NCBI RefSeq assembly: GCF_024622975.1
Contig: NZ_JANJZT010000001.1
Span: 62,001 to 126,000 of the forward strand
Reading direction: 5' to 3'
DNA from: Blautia caecimuris
GTDB taxonomy: Bacteria; Bacillota; Clostridia; Lachnospirales; Lachnospiraceae
DNA: 64,000 nt
Each line of letters begins with the position of its first letter. The stretch's first letter is position 1. Below, in pieces: positions 44,141 to 52,915 of the stretch. The translations under genes were made by a program, and so were the position numbers. The notes under the pieces were generated by a model. The model did not search any database and was not told the origin of the DNA. It was given only the letters and a program-made list of their open reading frames with translations.

Positions 44141-44500
44141 ATGATCGTCAGAAAACCAACTGTTATTATATACACCAGAGATCCGGATGAAGATTTTTTA
44201 AGGGAGATCTGTGCGGGAATTGAAGAAGAGGGCGTTCTTTATGAGATACATTCCAGAGATGCCGACATGGATGAGCTTGCATTTGAAGCTGCAAAAGATT
44301 CCATGCTTGGTTCAGGAATTGGTATTGCAGAGCGCAGGATTGCCATGCAGATGGCAAAGCTTCCCAAAGGAAAAAATGTATTTGAGTTAAATGATCCACG
44401 TTTCTGGCAGTGCAGAAATCTTGGGGCAAACAGCGCGAGAGCGGTAAAAAAAATGCCGTTTAAGGCTATTTACGGGGAAAACAGGGAGATGTCGTTATGA
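44141..44500 (+). CDS. pduH: Diol dehydratase reactivase small subunit PduH
   Basis: PduH is the small subunit of the reactivase and resembles the PduD fold. The 119-residue protein shows EICAGIEEEGVLYEIHSRD, then MLGSGIGIAERRIAMQMAKLPKG and FELNDPRFWQCRNLGANSARAVKKMPFK. It overlaps the pduO start by four bases. AGGAGG lies before the ATG. Confidence 0.93.
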   Translation: MIVRKPTVIIYTRDPDEDFLREICAGIEEEGVLYEIHSRDADMDELAFEAAKDSMLGSGIGIAERRIAMQMAKLPKGKNVFELNDPRFWQCRNLGANSARAVKKMPFKAIYGENREMSL

Positions 44501-45540
44501 ACATTTATACAAAAAGCGGTGATAAGGGAACAACAGACCTTGTACGCACAAAAAATGTATCCAAGTCAGACGACCGTATTCAGCTTGTGGGAACGATTGA
44601 TGAGCTGACAAGCCATCTGGGGCTGGTAAAGACAATGATGGAGGACGAAGACGCAATTGCTGTTCTGGAAAAGATTCAGCGCAGGCTGATCACAATTATG
44701 GCAGGTGTGGCAGATCCTTATAACAGAGATTATAAAATAGAAGATGCTCCGGTGGAAACGCTGGAACAGGAAATCGATCGTCTGGAGGGGTTGTTTCAGA
44801 GACCGAAGGAATTTATTCTTCCCGGAGCCAACAGATTATCGGCAGAGCTTGATATTGCCCGGACAGTGGCAAGAAGGGCAGAGCGTGCGCTGGCTGCGGT
44901 CAGTGTAAAGTTCGGAGCAGATAACGGAACAAAAAAATATATGAACCGCCTGGCAGATTACCTTTATGTTCTTGCCAGATATATCGATGCCATTCAGGCA
45001 GACAAGGTGGAAAAATCCGAAAACACACAGGTATCCGGTGATAAAAAGGAGAGACCCATGGCAGAAAATCAGGGAACTCAGCCAAGCGAAGCTGTAATCC
45101 AGGAAGTATTAAAAAGAATGGGAATCCAGGGCAGAATTACTCTGGACAGCGCCAAGCGTCTGATTGAAAAAATTGAAAAAGAAGCAGAACGCCGGGGCAA
45201 AAAAGCAGTGATCGCAGTCTGCGGACCGGAAGGAAATCCCATTGCAGTTCACGTAATGGACGGCGCTTTTCTGGTAAGCTTTGATGTGGCGACCAAGAAA
45301 GCATATACTTCTGTTGCGGTGAAAATGTCCACAAAGGAGCTGAGTGTTCTTGCTCAGCCGGGGGGAACCTTCTACGGTGTGGATAAAATGGACAATGGCA
45401 AGATCGTAATCTTTGGAGGCGGCGTACCGCTGAAGGTGGGCGATACCATCATCGGAGGCCTTGGCGTCAGCGGAGGAACCGGTGAGGAAGACCACAGTCT
45501 GGCAGAATACGGACTGTCAGTTCTTAATGAGGTTTTATAG
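44497..45540 (+). CDS. pduO: ATP:cob(I)alamin adenosyltransferase PduO with HbpS-like domain
   Basis: PduO makes adenosylcobalamin for PduCDE. The 347-residue protein has the PduO adenosyltransferase domain first (about 1-180: NIYTKSGDKGTTDLVRTKNVSKSDDRIQLVGTIDELTSHLG; later LPGANRLSAELDIARTVARRAERAL), then an HbpS/GlcG-like heme- or cofactor-binding domain (about 207-347). Between them is an amphipathic segment PSEAVIQEVLKRMGIQ that looks like an encapsulation peptide. An ATG at 45058 (residue 188), five bases after AAAAGGAG, could also give the C-terminal domain alone with that peptide at its start. Confidence 0.94.
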   Translation: MNIYTKSGDKGTTDLVRTKNVSKSDDRIQLVGTIDELTSHLGLVKTMMEDEDAIAVLEKIQRRLITIMAGVADPYNRDYKIEDAPVETLEQEIDRLEGLFQRPKEFILPGANRLSAELDIARTVARRAERALAAVSVKFGADNGTKKYMNRLADYLYVLARYIDAIQADKVEKSENTQVSGDKKERPMAENQGTQPSEAVIQEVLKRMGIQGRITLDSAKRLIEKIEKEAERRGKKAVIAVCGPEGNPIAVHVMDGAFLVSFDVATKKAYTSVAVKMSTKELSVLAQPGGTFYGVDKMDNGKIVIFGGGVPLKVGDTIIGGLGVSGGTGEEDHSLAEYGLSVLNEVL

Positions 45541-45558
45541 GAAAAAGAGATGGATGGA

Positions 45559-45582
45559 AAAGGAGCGCTTTGGCGCTCCTTT
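45559..45582. terminator. Bidirectional terminator between pduO and the AraC gene
   Basis: AAAGGAGCGC and GCGCTCCTTT form a ten-pair stem with a TTTG loop between converging genes. Confidence 0.85.
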
Positions 45583-45601
45583 GTATTTGCAGCAGAGTAA
45601 T

Positions 45602-46450
45602 TTAAGATCTTTTATATTTTCCCGGAGTGATTCCCTTATATTTTTTAAAAGTACGGATAAAATAGCTGAGATCATTGAAACCATTCCTGTAGGCAATTTC
45701 CGTAATAGAGTCATCGGTGGTTGAAAGCTCGTAGCAGGACTGTTCGATTCGCTGCCTGTTCAGATAATCCATAGGCGTCTGGTGTGTCATTTCCGAAAAG
45801 AATCTGCAGAAATATTTGGGTGACATGGACACAGAGGCAGAAAGCTCCTGAAGAGTCAGCGGCGATGCATAATTATGTTCAATAAATTCCAGTACCTGTT
45901 TCAGCTGGAGAATCCTCTTATAGTCTTTTCGTGCCTTTTGCACATTTTCCAAATAGTAATGTTTACCAAAAACGATACCAAAAAAGTGGTAAAATTGTCC
46001 AAGAACAGTAAGTTCATAACCAGGCTGATTCTGCCACATGGAGTCAAAAATACTGTTTACAGTTTCACAGATATCTTTTGATTCATCTGTAAAATGATGA
46101 TATACCAGGATTTCCTGATGGATGATTTTCTGCATATAACCGGCACATACAGAGTTGTGCTTTAAAAATGTGTTTCCGTCAAAAACAAGACACTGATAGA
46201 CACAATCATCAGGCATTCCGCTGTGAAGGATTCCGCTGTGTACAAAAATGATATCTCCGGCTGTGGCTGTGAAACTTTTTTCGTCTAAAGTGACGGTAAG
46301 AGTTCCTTTGAGTATCCGCATCAGTTCATATTCTACATGCCAGTGGTAAGACATCACATAGCGGGGATGAGTGGAATCAATGTGATGAAATTCAAATGGG
46401 AACTCATAAGTCCCTCGTTTTCTGTTTTCATTCCGGTCAAGATCATGCAA
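45602..46450 (-). CDS. AraC-family regulator with cupin sensor domain
   Basis: This 282-residue protein has an N-terminal cupin-like sugar sensor (about 20-110, with HHIDSTHPRYVMSYHWHVEYELMRILKG) and a C-terminal double HTH (about 185-282, LTLQELSASVSMSPKYFCRFFSEMTHQTPMDYLNRQRIEQSCYEL and EIAYRNGFNDLSYFIRTFKKYKGITPGKY). It is divergent from fucI and most likely activates it in response to a deoxysugar. Salmonella pdu also uses an AraC regulator (PocR), but the divergent fucI makes a sugar signal more likely here. Confidence 0.9.
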   Translation of the reverse strand: MHDLDRNENRKRGTYEFPFEFHHIDSTHPRYVMSYHWHVEYELMRILKGTLTVTLDEKSFTATAGDIIFVHSGILHSGMPDDCVYQCLVFDGNTFLKHNSVCAGYMQKIIHQEILVYHHFTDESKDICETVNSIFDSMWQNQPGYELTVLGQFYHFFGIVFGKHYYLENVQKARKDYKRILQLKQVLEFIEHNYASPLTLQELSASVSMSPKYFCRFFSEMTHQTPMDYLNRQRIEQSCYELSTTDDSITEIAYRNGFNDLSYFIRTFKKYKGITPGKYKRS

Positions 46451-46524
46451 GACGGTGAGCCTCCTTCCGACAGTTTATAGAAATTTTATACATAATTCTA
46501 AAAAGGTGAATATTATACTATTTT

Positions 46525-46552
46525 TTGCCATTATAACACAAGTAATTATAAT
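46525..46552 (+). promoter_or_regulatory. Probable fucI promoter
   Basis: TTGCCA at 46525-46530 and TATAAT at 46547-46552 are 16 bases apart; a second TATAAT at 46563-46568 lacks a good -35 box. The 330-base region between the AraC gene and fucI also holds the leftward promoter, which I could not place. Confidence 0.45.
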
Positions 46553-46784
46553 ATTGCAATTGTATAATAAGCATATAAACACGGGAGAAATTCTGTCTGA
46601 TGTTTACATGGTACCGTTGTCCGGGATGTTTTGATATGAACATACAAAAATCCTGAGATATACAAAACTGAATTTTGTTGCCAAGGGCAAGTTACAGTGA
46701 AATTTGGTTTACTACCGTGAATGGAAGGAACAGCAGCAGATTTTTCCGGAACAAACGAACTTAAATATGGAGGTAATAAACATT

Positions 46785-48581
46785 ATGGCTAAAAGCAGAT
46801 TAATCGGAAGCTATCCTGTAATCGGAATCAGACCTACAATTGATGGCCGCAGAGGCGCTCTTGACGTAAGAGGATCTCTGGAAGAGCAGACAATGAACAT
46901 GGCTAAGTCTGCAGCAAAATTACTGGAAGAGAATTTAAGATATTCCAACGGAGAGCCGGTTAAGGTTGTTATTGCAGATACAACAATCGGACGTGTTGGA
47001 GAGACTGCTGCATGTGCGGATAAATTCAGAAGAGAGGGTGTTGATATCACTCTGACTGTTACACCATGCTGGTGCTACGGATCTGAGACCATGGATATGG
47101 ATCCTCAGACAATCAAGGCTGTATGGGGCTTCAACGCTACAGAAAGACCTGGTGCAGTTTACCTTGCATCCGTTCTGGCTACACATGCACAGAAAGGACT
47201 TCCGGCATTCGGTATCTACGGACATGAGGTTCAGGACGCTGACGACACAACAATTCCGGAAGATGTAAAAGAAAAAATCTTAAGATTCGGCCGTGCAGCA
47301 GTTGCAGCAGCTTCCATGAGAGGAAAATCCTGGCTGCAGATCGGTTCCATCTGCATGGGTATCGGCGGATCCATCGTTGACTCCGACTTTATTGAGTCTT
47401 ATCTTGGAATGCGCGTAGAATCTGTTGACGAGGTAGAGATCATCCGTCGTATGACAGAGGGCATCTATGATCATGATGAATTTGAGAGAGCTCTTGCATG
47501 GGCAAAGAAAACATGCACGATCGGATTTGACAAGAACCCGGAAGAGCTTCAGATGTCCGAAGAGAAGAAAGAAGAGCAGTTTGAGTTTGTTGTTAAGATG
47601 GCAGTTATCATCAAAGAGCTGATGAACGGCTGTGATAATCTTGATCCGAAATTCTCAGAGGAAGCAATCGGCCACAATGCTATTGCAGCAGGTTTCCAGG
47701 GACAGAGACAGTGGACAGACTTCTATCCGAACGGCGACTTTGCAGAGGCAGTTCTGAATACTTCCTTTGACTGGGAAGGAGCAAGAGAGCCGTATATCCT
47801 TGCTACAGAGAACGACGTTCTCAACGGTCTTGGAATGCTGTTTATGAAACTTCTTACCAACCGTGCACAGATGTTCGCAGATGTTCGTACATACTGGAGC
47901 CCGGATGCAGTTAAGAGAGTAACAGGATATGATATTGAAGGTGTTGCAAAAGAGAACGGCGGTATCATTCATCTGATCAACTCCGGCGCATGCTGCCTTG
48001 ATGCTAACGGCGGTGCTAAAGACGAAAACGGCAATGCTGTTATGAAGGAATGGTGGAATGTAACAGAAGAAGATCAGAAGGCAATTATGGATGCCACTAC
48101 ATGGAATGCAGCAGACAATGGATACTTCCGTGGAGGCGGATTCTCCTCCAGATTTGAAACAAAGGATCAGATGCCTGCAACTATGATCCGTCTGAACCTT
48201 GTAAAAGGACTTGGACCGGTTCTTCAGATCGCAGAGGGCTGGACTGTAGCTCTTCCGGAGGAAGTATCTGATACTCTCTGGAAACGTACAGACTACACAT
48301 GGCCATGCACATGGTTTGCTCCAAGATGCGACGGAAAAGAAGGCGCATTCAAGGATGCTTACAATGTAATGAATAACTGGGGCGCTAACCATGGTGCAAT
48401 CTCCTATGGACATATCGGCGCAGACCTTATCACAATGGCTTCTATGCTGAGAATCCCGGTTTGCATGCACAACGTTCCGGAAGAAAAGATTTTCCGTCCG
48501 GCTGCATGGAATGCATTTGGAATGGACAAAGAGGGCGCAGACTTCCGCGCTTGCAAGAACTACGGACCTCTTTACAAATAA
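46785..48581 (+). CDS. fucI: L-fucose isomerase
   Basis: FucI converts L-fucose to L-fuculose using Mn. The 598-residue protein starts [40 protein letters not shown], a near-consensus FucI beginning, and continues with [13 protein letters not shown] and the later [18 protein letters not shown] region. Length fits the family (about 590). The ATG at 46785 is preceded by GGAGG; upstream in-frame ATGs lie in unrelated sequence. It links the compartment locus to fucose as the source of 1,2-propanediol. Confidence 0.97.
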   Translation: MAKSRLIGSYPVIGIRPTIDGRRGALDVRGSLEEQTMNMAKSAAKLLEENLRYSNGEPVKVVIADTTIGRVGETAACADKFRREGVDITLTVTPCWCYGSETMDMDPQTIKAVWGFNATERPGAVYLASVLATHAQKGLPAFGIYGHEVQDADDTTIPEDVKEKILRFGRAAVAAASMRGKSWLQIGSICMGIGGSIVDSDFIESYLGMRVESVDEVEIIRRMTEGIYDHDEFERALAWAKKTCTIGFDKNPEELQMSEEKKEEQFEFVVKMAVIIKELMNGCDNLDPKFSEEAIGHNAIAAGFQGQRQWTDFYPNGDFAEAVLNTSFDWEGAREPYILATENDVLNGLGMLFMKLLTNRAQMFADVRTYWSPDAVKRVTGYDIEGVAKENGGIIHLINSGACCLDANGGAKDENGNAVMKEWWNVTEEDQKAIMDATTWNAADNGYFRGGGFSSRFETKDQMPATMIRLNLVKGLGPVLQIAEGWTVALPEEVSDTLWKRTDYTWPCTWFAPRCDGKEGAFKDAYNVMNNWGANHGAISYGHIGADLITMASMLRIPVCMHNVPEEKIFRPAAWNAFGMDKEGADFRACKNYGPLYK

Positions 48582-48610
48582 GACTTATATCGGCAGTTAA
48601 ATGCCAGATG

Positions 48611-48644
48611 AAAAATCCTCCGGAGCTCTCCGGAGGATTTTTTT
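48611..48644 (+). terminator. Intrinsic terminator after fucI
   Basis: AAAAATCCTCCGG and CCGGAGGATTTTT pair around AGCTCT and continue as a run of seven T. Confidence 0.9.
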
Positions 48645-48774
48645 GTCCGGAAAGCAATAAAATATGCAGAACATCCATTATTACCTGGAGTAAAATCTGC
48701 GGTACTTCTGTCCATTTTTCTGTCAGTGTGGTAAAATCAGGGAAGCATGAGAAATTTTGGATAAGTGAAGGGGA

Positions 48775-49611
48775 ATGCAAATGTTACATGAAAAAATAAG
48801 AATCTGTTATGAAGATTATGAAGCCTGGATGACTACTTATTTCTGGGAAGAGTCTAAAGAACTGTATCCGGGACAGGTTCGCCCGGTGATTCTGATCTGT
48901 CCGGGAGGAGCCTACAGAATGACCTCAGACAGGGAAGCGGAAGCCATTGCCATTCGTTTTATGAGCATGGGATACCATACAGCGGTTCTCAGATACAGTG
49001 TGGCTCCGGCTGTTTATCCAACAGCTCTCTGCCAGCTTGCAAAGGCAGTAAATATTCTGAGAAAAAGAAGCGGGGAATGGCTGATCGACCAGGACAAGAT
49101 ACTTGTAATGGGATTTTCCGCAGGAGGACATCTGGCGGCGTCACTCGGAACCCTCTGGAATAATGGAGAGCTTGCAGAACTTCTGGGCCTGGAGGCAGAG
49201 GATATCCGTCCAAATGGCCTGATCCTCAGCTATCCGGTGATCACCTCAGGGAAAGAGGGGCACGAGGAAAGCTTCCGAAACCTGCTGGGAGACAGGTATG
49301 AGGAACTGAGGAATCAAATGTCGCTGGAAAATCAGGTAAGCAGAGACACACCGGAAACCTTTATCTGGCATACCATGGAGGATACGACAGTTCTTCCGTA
49401 TAATTCCATATGTTTTGTTCAGGCTCTGGCAAAATATGGGATACCGGCAGAATATCATCTGTTTCCGGAGGGGTATCATGGAATCGGACTTGGAAACGAG
49501 CTGACAGCAAATGAAGACGGAAGAGGAATTATCCGTGGCTGTGAAGAATGGAGTTCGCTTTGTGAAAAATGGCTGAACCGCAGATTTCCCTGGTGGAATC
49601 CGGGGGTATGA
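48775..49611 (+). CDS. Alpha/beta hydrolase, probable carbohydrate esterase
   Basis: This 278-residue protein is a BD-FAE/acetyl-xylan-esterase-like alpha/beta hydrolase. It shows the oxyanion segment ICPGGAYRM at about 43-51, the nucleophile motif GFSAGGHLAASLG (Ser within GxSxG), a later Asp in EDTTVLPY and the His in EGYHGIG near residue 238. Such enzymes remove acyl groups from plant glycans or sugars. No signal peptide is visible, so it would act on imported oligosaccharides. The start is ATG 48775; the ATG at 48781 is also possible. Confidence 0.85.
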   Translation: MQMLHEKIRICYEDYEAWMTTYFWEESKELYPGQVRPVILICPGGAYRMTSDREAEAIAIRFMSMGYHTAVLRYSVAPAVYPTALCQLAKAVNILRKRSGEWLIDQDKILVMGFSAGGHLAASLGTLWNNGELAELLGLEAEDIRPNGLILSYPVITSGKEGHEESFRNLLGDRYEELRNQMSLENQVSRDTPETFIWHTMEDTTVLPYNSICFVQALAKYGIPAEYHLFPEGYHGIGLGNELTANEDGRGIIRGCEEWSSLCEKWLNRRFPWWNPGV

Positions 49612-49816
49612 TTTTTTGAGGTTTTCTTCCCGAGAACCAGGTCAGAAAGAATCCCAGATCAGAAAGAATGATTTGAGGTTAAGTAAAAATCATTGGCAGG
49701 GCAGTGGCATATTGATAATATATTTTTGTCAGCAGCTGTGCTCCGGGCATGTTGATGTGAATGAATCGGACGGCATTTTTGTCGTTATTTATCAGAAAAA
49801 TGAGAACGAAAAGGGA

Positions 49817-49845
49817 TTATCAAACCACAAAAACTGTGCTATGAT
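49817..49845 (+). promoter_or_regulatory. Promoter of the SH3 surface-protein gene
   Basis: TTATCA at 49817-49822 and TATGAT at 49840-49845 are 17 bases apart. The rest of the 49612-49938 gap shows nothing recognisable. Confidence 0.5.
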
Positions 49846-49938
49846 TGTTTATAGTAACAGAAGAATCAATGAGTCTGCAGGGAAACAGCACAAAGGCATG
49901 TGATTCGGGGAAATGCATAAGGCAAGGGGAAAAGAAAG

Positions 49939-51156
49939 ATGAAGAAAACAACAGGAATCTGGTTTGCGGCGATATTGTGTATGATTATTTCAGTGACAGT
50001 TTCAGCAGACGTCCAGAACAAACAAACCGAACCGGATTATAAGACAGATTACTATATGATTGTGGAATCAAAAGCCGGAGGCATTGATATCTATGCAAAC
50101 CCGGATCTGGAAGCTGCGAAGCTGAGCGAGGAAATGATTCCCAATGGCACAGCTTTGCATATTGAGGGTGAGGTGGAAGACGAGACTCATAAACGTACCT
50201 GGGGATATGTACAGTATCACGGAATGAATGGTTTTGTACCGTTGGATGACTGCCGCCCGGCAGCATCCCGACAGGAGGCTATTGATTCAGAACTGTATCT
50301 GGCAGGAAGAGATAATGTAAACTATCAGGCGGACTATGATATTACTGTATCGGAAGAGGATGATATGAAACTATATCAGGGGCCGGGCGAAAAATACGGG
50401 ACAGTTCCGGGAGTCCGTGATATCAAAAGCGGCGAAACATTACATATTACTCAGGATGCCCATATGAATGACGGAAGCTATTGGGGTGTGACCACCATAG
50501 ACGGAAAACAGGGATGGGTCAATCTGGATGAAGTGAACAATCCTGACCAACAGGAAGGTACTGAATCAGGAGAAATGTCAGATAGCACAGAAAATGGAAA
50601 GACTCCTGGAAAGACAGACAGCGCCTTGTCAGCAGAAGATGCGGAAACTTCTGATACAGCTGTTTCTGTAAGTACAGAGAAACCGGAAACACCTTCTGCA
50701 GAAGTTTCAAAAACCGCCGGAGAACCGGGAACAACACCTTCTGCAATATCGGAGACAGAAGAGAAGCCGGAAATATCAGTTGCGGCTCTTTCCATAACTC
50801 CGGATGCAGCAGAGAGTTCTGAAGCGGCTTCCGCGCCGAAAGCTGTACCAGAAAAGGCTTCCGGGACAGACGATACCGCTTCCGGGAAAAAGGAAGCCGA
50901 GGGTACCCCTGCAGTTTCTGAAAAGCCTGAATCTGCGGAAGTAACCGGGGCAGGCAATAAAGAAACCGAAAAAAGCAAAGAGAAAGAAGAGTCTTCGGTC
51001 AAAAAAACGGAAAACAGCGCAGGGGAAAATGCGCAGGAAACATCGGCTCAGACTGTAAAAACGTCTTCCGGAATTCCCGCACCTTTTCTCTGGATTGCAG
51101 CCATAGCAGTAGGCGCGGCTGTCGGAGTTCTCATCTATCATTTTAAAAAACGGTAA
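49939..51156 (+). CDS. Exported SH3-domain protein with Ser/Glu-rich stalk and membrane anchor
   Basis: This 405-residue protein has a signal peptide (about 1-24), two bacterial SH3-like domains (about 33-112: IDIYANPDLEAAKLSEEMIPNGTALHIEG ... GFVPLDDC, and about 128-200: LYQGPGEKYGTVPG ... GWVNLDEV), a long low-complexity segment rich in Ser, Glu, Thr, Ala and Pro (about 205-375), and a C-terminal membrane helix AAIAVGAAVGVLIYHFKKR. This is the layout of a cell-wall-binding surface protein on a flexible stalk. Neither a ligand nor an enzymatic domain is visible. It is expressed alone. Confidence 0.72.
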   Translation: MKKTTGIWFAAILCMIISVTVSADVQNKQTEPDYKTDYYMIVESKAGGIDIYANPDLEAAKLSEEMIPNGTALHIEGEVEDETHKRTWGYVQYHGMNGFVPLDDCRPAASRQEAIDSELYLAGRDNVNYQADYDITVSEEDDMKLYQGPGEKYGTVPGVRDIKSGETLHITQDAHMNDGSYWGVTTIDGKQGWVNLDEVNNPDQQEGTESGEMSDSTENGKTPGKTDSALSAEDAETSDTAVSVSTEKPETPSAEVSKTAGEPGTTPSAISETEEKPEISVAALSITPDAAESSEAASAPKAVPEKASGTDDTASGKKEAEGTPAVSEKPESAEVTGAGNKETEKSKEKEESSVKKTENSAGENAQETSAQTVKTSSGIPAPFLWIAAIAVGAAVGVLIYHFKKR

Positions 51157-51158
51157 AA

Positions 51159-51252
51159 GTAAAAGTACAGGAACCTTAAAGTGATATGTTCCCTCTTTGA
51201 CGGAAGTCAGGTAAAGAGGGAACATATCAAAAAAGGAATCTGTACTTTTTTA
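51159..51252. terminator. Long bidirectional terminator, two-tier hairpin
   Basis: An inner stem pairs GATATGTTCCCTCTTT (51183) with AAAGAGGGAACATATC perfectly, and an outer stem pairs AGTACAG with CTGTACT, followed by TTTTTT. It lies between converging genes (SH3 protein and fucU). Confidence 0.75.
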
Positions 51253-51346
51253 TATAATCAGGAAAATTTGATTTTCGCTTTACAGGAAACCCTGTTTATA
51301 GGGGATTTCCTTATGCGTTATCGGATTTTGTACAAAGATTACAGAA

Positions 51347-51790
51347 TCAGTCGTTGATCACAACGCCTTTCTGAAGCATAACATTTGCATAAAGAGCTTT
51401 TTCACTTGTGGAAATAATGCAGTAAGCAGTTTTTGCTTCATCATAAAAAGCAAAACGCTCGATGTTTCCTACAACAGCATCTCCTCTGTCATCATATTTA
51501 CGGATGATTTCTTTATATGTATCCCAGATCGGAGTTTCTACAGTATCTCCCGGCATAACCTCCATAAGATTTACAGGATGCTCTACATAAGTATCCAGTG
51601 GGAAAACCTTCAGGATAGCTTCCAGGATTTCCGGTACTCCATGTCCGTCACAGCGGATGGTAATGGCATTTTTTCCCATGGATTCTACAGGAAAGTTTCC
51701 GTCAGCAATAACGAGACGGTCACTGTGTCCCATTTCGCATAATACCTTTAATAATTCTGGTGATAAGATTTCAGGAATTCCTTTTAACAT
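51347..51790 (-). CDS. fucU: L-fucose mutarotase FucU (RbsD/FucU family)
   Basis: FucU interconverts the alpha and beta anomers of L-fucose. The 147-residue protein begins MLKGIPEILSPELLKVLCEMGHSDRLVIADGNFPVES, the FucU hallmark, and includes the histidine and tyrosine positions (GHSD; VGNIERFAFYDEAKTAYCIISTSEKALYANVMLQKGVV). I moved the start to ATG 51790, where AGGTATTA lies upstream. It is divergent from the aldolase/LacI operon, with the two operators between them. Confidence 0.93.
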   Translation of the reverse strand: MLKGIPEILSPELLKVLCEMGHSDRLVIADGNFPVESMGKNAITIRCDGHGVPEILEAILKVFPLDTYVEHPVNLMEVMPGDTVETPIWDTYKEIIRKYDDRGDAVVGNIERFAFYDEAKTAYCIISTSEKALYANVMLQKGVVIND

Positions 51791-51898
51791 AATAATACCT
51801 CCATTTATTAAGAATAAGATTTTTCTGATATAAAATTTACCTGTATCTGCAGTTCTTGACAATAGAATATTTTCCTGTAAAAGATGAATATTTTACTG

Positions 51899-51927
51899 TT
51901 GACAGAAACGTTTCGGCGATGTATGAT
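51899..51927 (+). promoter_or_regulatory. Promoter of the LacI-controlled sugar operon
   Basis: TTGACA at 51899-51904 and TATGAT at 51922-51927 are exactly 17 bases apart. Operator 1 fills the spacer, so binding would block RNA polymerase. Confidence 0.8.
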
Positions 51928-51948
51928 TAGCTCAAACAGAAACGTTTC
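51905..51948. promoter_or_regulatory. Two perfect LacI-type operators
   Basis: GAAACGTTTC occurs twice, at 51905-51914 and 51939-51948, each within AGAAACGTTTCGG; centres are 34 bases apart. A perfect ten-base palindrome with central CG is typical for LacI-family regulators, and one is encoded at 52916. They sit in the shared upstream region of fucU and the aldolase gene. Confidence 0.75.
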
Positions 51949-52028
51949 GGTTTTAAGAGGCCGAAATAAACAGATACTGGAAAAATGCAGGTTACACCAT
52001 TATATTTTACCCTAAGGAGGAAATTATC

Positions 52029-52877
52029 ATGCCACTTGTTACATCAAAGGAAATGCTGTTAAAGGCTCAGAAGGAAGGATACGCAGTAGGCGCTTTTAAT
52101 GCGGAAAATATGGAGATGGTAAAAGCAATCATAGAAGCTGCGGAAGAGCTGAAGGCTCCGGTTATGATTCAGACGACACCATCTACAGTAAAATATGGAA
52201 CAGTTGAGACCTATGCAGCTCTTGTTGCGGCGGAAGCAAAAAAAGCCAGTGTGCCGGTATGCCTTCACCTGGATCATGGCAGCAGCTTTGAACTTGCAAT
52301 GCAGGCAATCCACGCAGGCTATACCTCTGTGATGATCGACGGCTCCAAGTTTGATTTTGAGGAAAATATAGCTTTGACAAAAAAAGTTGCAGACGTAGCC
52401 CGCGCCCTTGATATTCCCTGCGAGGCAGAGCTTGGCAAGGTTGGCGGCAAAGAAGATGACCTGGAAGCAGAGGCAGATACAAATACAGATCCTCAGGAAG
52501 CAAAAGAATTTGCAGAGCGTACAGGCGTTACCTCTCTTGCAGTAGCTATCGGAACAGCCCATGGTTTCTATGCAGGCACACCGGTTCTTGACACTGAGCG
52601 CGTCAGCGAGATCCGTCAGATGGTAGAGGTTCCGCTTGTACTTCACGGAGCATCCGGATTAAGCGACGATCAGGTAAGAGAGTGTGTAAAACGCGGTATG
52701 TGTAAAGTAAACTTTGCTACAGAGCTACGTGACGCTTATTCCAAAGCAGTAAAAGAAACCTTTGCAGAAAATGAAAACACCATTGATCCGAAAGCTTACG
52801 GTAAAGCTGCGATCAAGGCAGTCAAGGAGCTTGTTATGTATCGCATGAAGGTCTGCGGATGCGACGGAAAAGCCTGA
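52029..52877 (+). CDS. Class II fructose/tagatose-bisphosphate aldolase family
   Basis: This 282-residue protein is a zinc-dependent class II aldolase of the Fba/GatY/KbaY family. It shows VGAFNAENMEMVKAIIEAAEE, CLHLDHGSSFELAMQAIHAGYTSVMIDGS with the zinc and catalytic residues, and PLVLHGASGLSDDQVRECVKRGMCKVNFATELR near the C-terminus. Short length (282) and sequence fit tagatose-1,6-bisphosphate or a related ketose-bisphosphate aldolase rather than glycolytic Fba. AAGGAGG precedes the ATG. It heads the operon with a kinase of the PfkB family, which would make its bisphosphate substrate. Confidence 0.85.
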   Translation: MPLVTSKEMLLKAQKEGYAVGAFNAENMEMVKAIIEAAEELKAPVMIQTTPSTVKYGTVETYAALVAAEAKKASVPVCLHLDHGSSFELAMQAIHAGYTSVMIDGSKFDFEENIALTKKVADVARALDIPCEAELGKVGGKEDDLEAEADTNTDPQEAKEFAERTGVTSLAVAIGTAHGFYAGTPVLDTERVSEIRQMVEVPLVLHGASGLSDDQVRECVKRGMCKVNFATELRDAYSKAVKETFAENENTIDPKAYGKAAIKAVKELVMYRMKVCGCDGKA

Positions 52878-52915
52878 AACTGAAATATTGACAGATAGCT
52901 GACAGGGGGATTCAT

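Noticed and set aside
45602-46450. AraC regulator as the PocR equivalent of the pdu genes
   Set aside because: It is divergent from fucI and separated from pduO by a strong terminator, so a sugar regulator is more likely; a joint role is not excluded.
49616-49903. Plus-strand frame of 95 codons between the esterase and the SH3 gene
   Set aside because: It has no ribosome site or recognised motif and overlaps the promoter of the SH3 gene.
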